From: Streptomyces sp. 3214.6 | GTDB taxonomy: Bacteria > Actinomycetota > Actinomycetes > Streptomycetales > Streptomycetaceae | Direction: 5' to 3' | DNA: 64,000 nucleotides | Assembly (NCBI RefSeq): GCF_900129855.1 | Contig: NZ_LT670819.1 | Location: forward strand, 3,596,001 to 3,660,000 | Part shown: piece after piece, positions 58,338 to 64,000 of the stretch | Layout of the letters: each line of letters starts with the position of its first letter | How positions within the stretch are numbered: position 1 is the stretch's first letter | Program-made: the position numbers and the translations under genes | Notes under the pieces: generated by a model | Database searches by the model: none | Told to the model about the DNA's origin: nothing | The model's input: the letters and a program-made list of their open reading frames with translations, nothing else

Positions 58338-59467
58338 GGGGTGCGTACCTCCTCTTCGGCCCGGCCTTCCCGGTCTTCGGTGTGCGTCCAGCCGGGGCCG
58401 AGTCGAAGTGTCCCCCACGCGTCGGGGTCGAGGGCGGCCAGCCGGTCGGCGTGTGCGCGCGTCGGGGGAACAGCGAGGTCGCCGGGGGCGGTGAGGGCGG
58501 CTGCGGCCATCAGGTGTCCGTGCCGGAGCCGGTCGCGCACGGGCAGCCCGCGCAGGGTGGCGGACAGGAACCCGGCAGCGAAGGCATCCCCGGCGCCGAC
58601 CGCCGCGCTGACCTGGACCGTCGGGGCGGATTCGAAGGTGACCGTCGTCTGCCCCGCGCCGGGGGTCGGCGCGGGACGGAGCCGGTGCACGCGGCCCGGC
58701 ACCGGCGGGGCGCCGCCGTCGTACCCGCCGGCGAACGCCGTGGCTCCCCGCGCCCCCTGCTTCACCACCAGCGTGCCGGGCTCCGGCAGCAGGGCCCTGA
58801 TCGCCGTGGGGCCGCCGGTGACCCCCCACGCCTCCTGCGCCTCGTCCTCCCCCACGAACACGATGTCCGCGGCGCGTGCCAGTTCCAGCAGGACGCGCGG
58901 GCCGTCGGTGTCACGCCACAGCCCGGACCGGTGGTTGACGTCGAAGGAGATCAGCGGGCGCCCGGGCCGGCAGGCCGTCAGTTCCCGGAGCAGGCCCAGA
59001 CAGTCCCCGGAGAGGGCGGCCGTGATGCCGCTCAGATGCAGCACGCGGCCCGCCCGCACCGCCGTCAGGTCCGTGTTCGCCACGGACATCGCGGAGGCGG
59101 CGGAGCCGGCCCGGTAGTAGGCGACCTCGTGCGTGTCGGTGGCGCGGTCCCCGGCGGTGCGGAAGTAGACGCCGGTCGGGCGGGCGGGGTCCCGGCGTAC
59201 GGAGGTCACGTCGACGCCGTAGGAGGCGATGGTCTCGACGAGGTGGTCGCCGAACCCGTCCGCGCCCACCCGGCTGACCCAGCGCACCGTGTGTCCGGCC
59301 GCCGTCAGCGCGCAGGCCACGTTGGACTCCGCGCCGCCGATGCCCCGGTCGAAGGACGGCACGTCGGCGAGGCGCCCGGGCCGGGAGGGCAGAAAGGTGA
59401 CCATGGACTCGCCGAGCGCGACGACGTCCACGACGCCGGGGGCATTGCGGGGTCCAGTGGTGGTCAC
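58334..59467 (-). CDS. PfkB-family carbohydrate kinase (2-keto-3-deoxygluconate kinase-like)
   Basis: 377 residues from a GTG. PfkB motif 1 is in FDRGIGGAESNVACALTAAGH; motif 2 is VSAAVGAGDAFAAGFLSATLRGLP with the catalytic Asp. A KdgK-like TGVYFRTAG and AYYRAGSAASAM segment favours a 2-keto-3-deoxy sugar-acid kinase, but substrate cannot be fixed. A Pro/Gly-rich insert lies near 275-300. GAGGA precedes the start very closely. It leads an overlapping operon with iclR and ridA and is divergent from the D-amino-acid genes. A sugar kinase in such a cluster is unexplained. Confidence 0.88.
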   Translation of the reverse strand: MTTTGPRNAPGVVDVVALGESMVTFLPSRPGRLADVPSFDRGIGGAESNVACALTAAGHTVRWVSRVGADGFGDHLVETIASYGVDVTSVRRDPARPTGVYFRTAGDRATDTHEVAYYRAGSAASAMSVANTDLTAVRAGRVLHLSGITAALSGDCLGLLRELTACRPGRPLISFDVNHRSGLWRDTDGPRVLLELARAADIVFVGEDEAQEAWGVTGGPTAIRALLPEPGTLVVKQGARGATAFAGGYDGGAPPVPGRVHRLRPAPTPGAGQTTVTFESAPTVQVSAAVGAGDAFAAGFLSATLRGLPVRDRLRHGHLMAAAALTAPGDLAVPPTRAHADRLAALDPDAWGTLRLGPGWTHTEDREGRAEEEVRTP

Positions 59468-59547
59468 GATCCTCGTACCTCCCGTGCCGGTGCGGGCGAG
59501 CGATAGCGAGATGGGGGTCCCCCGGCCGAAGGCTGGGGGAGGTTCCG

Positions 59548-59577
59548 TTGACCCCGCGTTGGCCGAGATGTTAGACA
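59548..59577 (+). promoter_or_regulatory. Probable promoter of the D-amino-acid genes
   Basis: TTGACC (59548-59553) and TAGACA (59572-59577) are separated by 18 bp, close to the vegetative sigma consensus. Transcription would start near 59584, about 57 nt before the deaminase ATG and just upstream of the inverted repeat at 59602-59620. Confidence 0.55.
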
Positions 59578-59601
59578 GCAGCAAACGACATACGCAATGG
59601 A

Positions 59602-59620
59602 CGTTGCAGGACTTGCAACG
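59602..59620. promoter_or_regulatory. Inverted repeat, likely IclR operator
   Basis: Perfect arms CGTTGCA and TGCAACG with a 5-bp spacer. It lies just downstream of the likely transcription start of the deaminase gene, in the 173-bp divergent region whose other side is the kinase/iclR operon. The IclR gene in the cluster is the natural candidate to bind it. Confidence 0.65.
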
Positions 59621-59640
59621 CTCCTGGTGAGGGAGGCTCC

Positions 59641-60915
59641 ATGGGTACCGAGGCATTCGAGGCGCTCGCCCGACTGGCCGAGGAACGTGTCGACCACCGC
59701 TTCAAGGGCCTCCCGCCGGACGCCGACGGCCTCACCGTCGGCGGGCTGGCCGCCCAGCGCCGCAACCTCTTCACCGGCGGTTTCACCACGCCCGTGCTGG
59801 CACTCTCCGCCGAGCGCCTGGAGCACAACCTGCGGCTCATGGAGACGTACACCGCCCGCCACGGGCTGGTCTTCGCCCCGCACGGCAAGACGTCCATGGC
59901 CCCGCAGCTGTTCGCCCGCCAGATCGAGCACGGTGCGGTGGGCATCACCCTCGCGGTGCCGCACCAGCTGCGGGTGGCGCGGGCGTTCGGGGTGCGGCGG
60001 ATCTTCCTGGCGAACGAGCTGGTCGACCCGGTGTCCCTGCGCTGGATCGCCGCCGAGCTGGACGCCGACCCCGACTTCGAGTTCGTCTGTTACGTCGACT
60101 CCGTGCGCGGGGTCGAGCTGATGGGCGCGGCGCTGCCCGACGCGGGCCGCCCCCTGGACGTCGTCGTCGAACTGGCCGCCGGCGAGGGCGCCCGCACCGG
60201 GGTCCGTACGGAGGCGGAGGCCGCGCTGGTCGCGGACGCGGTGGCCGCCGTCCCGTCCCTGCGGCTGGCCGGCGTCGCGGGCTACGAGGGCGAGGTGCCG
60301 CAGGCGACGCCGGAGCGGGTGCGCGCGTGGCTGGACCGGCTGGTCGCGCTGGCCGTGGACTTCGACAAGGCGGGCCGGTTCGCGGGGCTGCACGAGATCG
60401 TGGTCAGCGCGGGCGGCAGCGCCTGGTTCGACACGGTGGCGGACGTGTTCGCCGAGATCCCCGAACTGTCGGCGCCCGTACTGAAGTTGCTGCGTTCCGG
60501 CGCGTACGTGTCGCACGACGACGGCCACTACCGCAAGCTGACCCCGTTCAACCGGGTGCCGCAGGAGGGCGCGCTGGAGCCGGCGTTCCGCCTGTGGACG
60601 CAGGTCGTCTCCCGCCCCTCCCCCGACCAGGCGTTCGTCAACGCGGGCAAGCGGGACGCGGCCCACGACCTCGACCTGCCCTTCGCCCAGGTGGTCCGCC
60701 GTGACGGCACGGAGCACCCCGCCACCGGCGTCTCGGTGACCGGGCTCTCCGACCAGCACGCCTGGCTGCGCACCACACAGGAGGCGGACCTGCGGGTCGG
60801 CGACTGGGTGGGCCTCGGCCTGTCCCATCCGTGCACGACGTTCGACAAGTGGCCGCTGATCCCGGTCGCGGAGGCCGACGGCACGGTCGTCGACTACATC
60901 CGCACCTTCTTCTAG
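59641..60915 (+). CDS. PLP-dependent amino-acid deaminase (DSD1/D-threonine aldolase-like)
   Basis: 424 residues; GGGAGG precedes the ATG. A fold-type III (alanine racemase-like) barrel spans about 45-290, with the PLP Lys in FAPHGKTSMAPQLF. A beta domain follows (about 300-420) with LRSGAYVSHDDGHYRKLTPF, AFVNAGKRDAAHDLDLP, a likely zinc His/Cys set in LSDQHAWL and LSHPCTTFDKW. Relatives include D-serine dehydratase DSD1, D-threonine aldolases and the amino-acid deaminases linked to D-aminoacylases. It would convert a D-hydroxy-amino acid to a 2-oxo acid and ammonia. 11 bp upstream of the deacylase gene. Confidence 0.9.
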   Translation: MGTEAFEALARLAEERVDHRFKGLPPDADGLTVGGLAAQRRNLFTGGFTTPVLALSAERLEHNLRLMETYTARHGLVFAPHGKTSMAPQLFARQIEHGAVGITLAVPHQLRVARAFGVRRIFLANELVDPVSLRWIAAELDADPDFEFVCYVDSVRGVELMGAALPDAGRPLDVVVELAAGEGARTGVRTEAEAALVADAVAAVPSLRLAGVAGYEGEVPQATPERVRAWLDRLVALAVDFDKAGRFAGLHEIVVSAGGSAWFDTVADVFAEIPELSAPVLKLLRSGAYVSHDDGHYRKLTPFNRVPQEGALEPAFRLWTQVVSRPSPDQAFVNAGKRDAAHDLDLPFAQVVRRDGTEHPATGVSVTGLSDQHAWLRTTQEADLRVGDWVGLGLSHPCTTFDKWPLIPVAEADGTVVDYIRTFF

Positions 60916-60926
60916 GAGCCGCAGCG

Positions 60927-62552
60927 ATGGAAGACCTCGTCATCCGGGACGCGGACGTCGTCGACGGCACCGGCGCGGACGCCTACCGCGCGGACGTGCT
61001 GATCGACGACGGACGGATCGTCGCGATCGTCAAGGAGGCCGCCGCGGCGGGCTGCCAACGCCCGAAGGCGGTACGGGAGTTGGACGCCGAGGGCCTGACC
61101 CTCTCGCCCGGCTTCATCGACATGCACGCCCACAGCGACCTCGCCCTGCTGCTCGATGCCGACCACAGCGCGAAGGCCGCACAGGGCGTCACCCTGGAAG
61201 TCCTCGGCCAGGACGGGCTGTCGTACGCCCCGGTCGACGACCCCACCCTGGAGGAGGTCCGCCGGGCCATCACCGGCTGGAACGGCTACGGCGACGACCT
61301 CGACTTCGACTGGCGGTCGGTGGGCGAGTACCTGGACCGTCTGGACCACGGCTTCGACGGCGAGGGCATCGCCGTCAACGCGGCCTATCTGATCCCGCAG
61401 GGCACGGTGCGCGCCCTCGCCGTCGGCTGGGAGGACCGCCCGGCGACGCCCCGGGAGCTGGACCGGATGCGGCGACTGGTCGCGGAGGGCCTGGAGCAGG
61501 GCGCGGTCGGCCTGTCGTCCGGCCTGACGTACACGCCCGGCATGTACGCGCCGGACTCCGAACTGACGGAACTGTGCCGGGTGGTGGCGCGCCACGGCGG
61601 CTACTACTGCCCCCACCACCGCAGTTACGGTGCCGGCGCGCTTCAGGCGTACGCGGAGATGGTGGAGCTGACCCGCGCGGCGGGCTGCCCGCTCCATCTC
61701 GCCCACGCCACCATGAACTTCGGCGTGAACGAGGGCCGCGCCCCGGAACTCCTGACCCTCCTGGACAAGGCCCTGGACGCCGGCGCCGACATCACCCTCG
61801 ACACCTACCCCTACACCCCGGGCTGTACCACTCTCGCCGCTCTCCTGCCCAGTTGGGCGAGCGAGGGCGGCCCCCGGGAGATCCTGCGCCGCCTCGCGGA
61901 CGACGACACGGCCGCCCGGATCCGCCACGACCTGGAGGTGACCGGCGCGGACGGCTGCCATGGCGTGCCCGTCGACTGGGACACGGTCGAGATCTCGGGT
62001 GTGGGCGACGAGCGCCTGGTGGACCACGTCGGCCGCACGGTCCGGGAGTCGGCGACCCGGCGGGACGAGGAGCCCTGGACGACGGCCCGCCGCCTGCTCC
62101 TGGAGGACCGGCTGGCCCCGACGATCCTCCAGCACGTGGGCCACGAGGAGAACGTCCGCACGATCATGCGCCACCGCGTCCACACGGGCGGCTCGGACGG
62201 CGTCCTGGTCGGCGCCAAGCCGCATCCGCGCGCCTACGGCACGTTCCCGCACTATCTCGGCCGCTACGCGCGGGAGTTGGGGATCCTGTCGCTGGAGGAG
62301 TGCGTGTCCCATCTGACCGGCCGCCCGGCGGCCCGGCTGCGTCTGCCCGACCGTGGTCTGATCCGCGAGGGCCACCGCGCCGACCTGGTCCTGTTCGACG
62401 CGGGCACGGTGGCGGCGGGCTCGACCTACGAAGCCCCCCGCACGCTCCCGACGGGCATCCCGCACGTCCTGATCGACGGCCGCTTCGTCATCGAGGACGG
62501 CAGGCGCACGGATGTGCTGGCGGGGCGGGCGGTCCGTCGCAGTCCCGTGTGA
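60927..62552 (+). CDS. N-acyl-D-amino-acid deacylase (D-aminoacylase), amidohydrolase
   Basis: 541 residues from the ATG at 60927, which follows AGGAG at 9 nt; the frame begins earlier at 60831. The small beta domain comes first (LVIRDADVVDGTGADAYRAD). The amidohydrolase barrel then contains the zinc motif GFIDMHAHSDLALL, YYCPHHRSYGAG, HLAHATMNFG and the catalytic Asp in VHTGGSDGVLVG. The last strand is VLIDGRFVIEDGRRTDVLAG. It removes acyl groups from N-acyl-D-amino acids. Paired with the deaminase just upstream, it would feed free D-amino acids to it. Ends 22 bp from the convergent protease gene. Confidence 0.93.
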   Translation: MEDLVIRDADVVDGTGADAYRADVLIDDGRIVAIVKEAAAAGCQRPKAVRELDAEGLTLSPGFIDMHAHSDLALLLDADHSAKAAQGVTLEVLGQDGLSYAPVDDPTLEEVRRAITGWNGYGDDLDFDWRSVGEYLDRLDHGFDGEGIAVNAAYLIPQGTVRALAVGWEDRPATPRELDRMRRLVAEGLEQGAVGLSSGLTYTPGMYAPDSELTELCRVVARHGGYYCPHHRSYGAGALQAYAEMVELTRAAGCPLHLAHATMNFGVNEGRAPELLTLLDKALDAGADITLDTYPYTPGCTTLAALLPSWASEGGPREILRRLADDDTAARIRHDLEVTGADGCHGVPVDWDTVEISGVGDERLVDHVGRTVRESATRRDEEPWTTARRLLLEDRLAPTILQHVGHEENVRTIMRHRVHTGGSDGVLVGAKPHPRAYGTFPHYLGRYARELGILSLEECVSHLTGRPAARLRLPDRGLIREGHRADLVLFDAGTVAAGSTYEAPRTLPTGIPHVLIDGRFVIEDGRRTDVLAGRAVRRSPV

Positions 62553-62574
62553 CGGAACGCCCCTCCGCTCAGCC

Positions 62575-63474
62575 TTACGGCTTGGGCAGGACGCACCCGC
62601 TCGCGCTCAGGTTGAGCTGGTTGCCGGTCGTGAAGCAGGCCGGGATCTGGTAGATCTCCTGGGCGTAGTTGATGCCCTCACGGACGACGACGTTGCCGCT
62701 CGCGTCGACCTCGCACGGGTTGTTCTCGGTGCAGCGCTGGCCGTCCTCGTTGCCCGTGTTGTTGACGGCGACGACCTTGCCGGTGGACTGGTCGATCACC
62801 GGCGAGCCCGAGGTGCCGCCGATGGTCTGGCAGGCGGAGGTGTAACGGACCGAGTCCTTCCAGGTCCAGTCGCCCTCCTTCAGGCGGTACACGAACCCGT
62901 CGATGTTGCAGTTGTAGAGCCTCTTCCAGTAGCCGGAGGCCACGGTGATGGCGGTGCCGGCGGTCGGGTGCGTGTCCTGCACGGTCAGCGCGGAGATCCC
63001 GTAGGAGCTCCTGATCGCCGCGTAGGTGCTGGTGAGCTGGTAGATCGACACGTCGGTGTCGGTCATCGTCCCGTAGGCGAGCTTGCTGGCGCGCAGGGTC
63101 GCCACCTTGCTGCCGGCGGAGTTGAGCAGGCTGAAGGTCCGGCTGGACGACTGGTTGACGAGCACCTCGCCCGGCTGCGGGAAGCCGGTCGACAGGCAGT
63201 GGCCGTTGGAGAGCACCAGCGCCGGGGCGGTGTCCAGGGAGTTCGGGAAGCGGATGACCGAGCCGGAGCAGTTGCTGAGCGCGACGGTCCCGGCGAGGTT
63301 GACGGCCTTGAGCGTGGGCGCGGCCGTCCTGGTGGCCGCGGTGGTGTCCGCCCTGACCGCGATCGTGGAAGCCGAGGCGGCGGGGGCCGCGCTCACCGGC
63401 GCGGCGACCGCGGGCGCCGCGCCCGCCCCGGCGATGGCCAGGGCGAAGAACGCGGCGACGAGAGGCTTTCTCAT
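62575..63474 (-). CDS. Secreted trypsin-like serine protease (S1 family)
   Basis: 299 residues with a signal peptide (about 1-26, ending PAVA) and a short Ala/Thr-rich prosegment. The S1 catalytic triad fits His in VLSNGHCLSTG (about 104), Asp in MTDTDVSIYQL and Ser in TIGGTSGSPVIDQ. Seven Cys are seen in the mature part (NCSGS, GHC, NCNI, ACQTI, RCTEN, PCEVD, ACFTT, GCVLP), so several disulfides are likely. It is an extracellular protease, related to those often annotated as trypsin-like in Streptomyces. A 10-bp hairpin lies in the leader 24 bp before the ATG. Confidence 0.92.
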   Translation of the reverse strand: MRKPLVAAFFALAIAGAGAAPAVAAPVSAAPAASASTIAVRADTTAATRTAAPTLKAVNLAGTVALSNCSGSVIRFPNSLDTAPALVLSNGHCLSTGFPQPGEVLVNQSSSRTFSLLNSAGSKVATLRASKLAYGTMTDTDVSIYQLTSTYAAIRSSYGISALTVQDTHPTAGTAITVASGYWKRLYNCNIDGFVYRLKEGDWTWKDSVRYTSACQTIGGTSGSPVIDQSTGKVVAVNNTGNEDGQRCTENNPCEVDASGNVVVREGINYAQEIYQIPACFTTGNQLNLSASGCVLPKP

Positions 63475-63497
63475 GTGGGGGTCCCCTCTTACGACAA

Positions 63498-63522
63498 GGC
63501 GACCGGAGATCTTCCGGTCGCC
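63498..63522 (-). other. Hairpin in the leader of the protease gene
   Basis: Perfect arms GGCGACCGGA and TCCGGTCGCC, loop 5 nt, located 24-48 bp before the protease ATG. It could end an upstream transcript or form a structure close to the ribosome-binding site. Confidence 0.55.
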
Positions 63523-63664
63523 CGCTGTTGTGTCGCTGTTTTGTCATGCGCATTGTTAGTGTCGGAAGAGGAGAGATCAAGGGTCTGTTTTCAGCCGCGG
63601 GCACAGGGGCCACGGCCGCACGCCCGAGCCCTCGCATGGCGAGGCCGACCCGCGCGGGCCCATC

Positions 63665-64000
63665 GTGGAAGGGACTCTCCGCGCCCATCGCGCCCCGTCG
63701 CCCGAACAGCCGGATCTGCGCCGCCTGGTCGACCTGACGGCGTTGCACTGGGACCCCCTGGTCCCCGGCGAGAGCGGCCTGGAGATCGGCGCGACATGCA
63801 CCGTCCGCGACCTCCACGCCTTCGCGCCGCCGGACGACTGGATCGCGGGCCCACTCTTCGCGACGAGCTGCGGGGCCTTCCTGTCCTCGTTCAAGGTGTG
63901 GAACTCGGCGACCGTCGGCGGCAACATCTGCATGTCCCTGTCCGCCGGCCCGATGATCACCCTGACGGTCGCGCTCGACGCACGGTACGAACTGTGGGCT
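63665..64000 (+). CDS. FAD-binding subunit of a molybdopterin-type dehydrogenase, cut by window and short at 5' end
   Basis: In one plus frame reading to the window end, PDLRRLVDLTALHWDPLVPG, GLEIGATCTVRDLHAFAPP, FLSSFKVWNSATVGGNICMSL and GPMITLTVALDARYELWA match the FAD-binding (CoxM/XdhB-like) subunit of xanthine/CO dehydrogenase-type enzymes. The usual beginning, about 40-60 residues including the first FAD-binding GGG/T segment, is not found upstream, where only a GTG (63665) without a clear ribosome-binding site can start the frame. Either a pseudogene truncated at the 5' end or a shortened variant. The C-terminal part lies outside the window. Confidence 0.7.
   Translation, partial: MEGTLRAHRAPSPEQPDLRRLVDLTALHWDPLVPGESGLEIGATCTVRDLHAFAPPDDWIAGPLFATSCGAFLSSFKVWNSATVGGNICMSLSAGPMITLTVALDARYELWA

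Noticed and set aside
1..64000. CRISPR arrays, tRNA or rRNA genes, prophage modules
   Set aside because: I saw no repeat-spacer array, no cloverleaf-like or rRNA sequence and no phage structural or integrase gene; a tRNAscan or similar run would settle this.

Overview
The window is chromosomal DNA of a Streptomyces-type actinomycete. Supporting this are very high GC, GTG starts and ATGA/GTGA start-stop overlaps, many secreted proteins, AfsR/SARP and large LuxR regulators, a DasR-type operator in front of a chitinase, a Tad/Flp pilus locus with Streptomyces-like gene content, and a candidate 6C small RNA. Both ends cut genes: a flavin amine oxidase on the left, an FAD-binding oxidoreductase subunit on the right. 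I saw no rRNA, tRNA, CRISPR array or prophage.

Layout. 1-11 kb: amine oxidase (-), an MMPL exporter (+) behind a strong 22-bp palindrome, fumarase fumC, a DUF402 protein with a promoter placed for leaderless translation, a GAF/PP2C/ATPase phosphatase, and convergently a class A penicillin-binding protein with a repeated Ser/Pro tail. 11-16 kb: a tightly overlapping operon of an SPFH protein, a small DNA-binding-like protein, PadR, an ABC ATPase and an FtsX-type permease. 16-24 kb: ahpD behind a relic of ahpC, an AI-2E family membrane protein, two tandem secreted SLT-domain proteins, a PIN-PhoH ATPase, uppS, the 6C RNA candidate and a decayed winged-helix gene. 24-37 kb: an uninterrupted minus-strand block with a methyltransferase, DUF192, OmpA-like and lipoprotein genes, then a Tad pilus set (Flp, three TadE/G-like pseudopilins, TadB, TadC, CpaF, CpaE, CpaB) with a two-component system inside it and a zinc-ribbon protein at its head.

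37-49 kb: DasR-controlled GH18 chitinase; a 1188-residue AfsR-like regulator divergent from a small secreted protein, with SARP-type heptamer repeats between them; a relic of an IS1380-like transposase; an ECF sigma factor with a membrane partner; and a complete 1442-bp IS701-family element with 17-bp inverted repeats and CTAG target duplications, inserted next to a terminator and an atypical Nramp gene. 49-55 kb: an ATP-binding anti-sigma-like protein, a MEDS sensor, an AAA-TPR-LuxR regulator, and a secreted M14 zinc carboxypeptidase.

55-64 kb: a divergent catabolic cluster. On one side lie a PfkB kinase, an IclR regulator and RidA (all overlapping by 4 nt) and a GntP permease. On the other lie a PLP-dependent D-amino-acid deaminase-like enzyme and an N-acyl-D-amino-acid deacylase. 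A 19-bp inverted repeat sits just upstream of the deaminase. Together they look like uptake, deacylation and deamination of N-acyl-D-amino acids, with RidA clearing the reactive enamine/imine. A secreted trypsin-like protease and a 5'-shortened FAD-binding gene close the window. All functions are read from sequence motifs and remembered family features; no database search was run.
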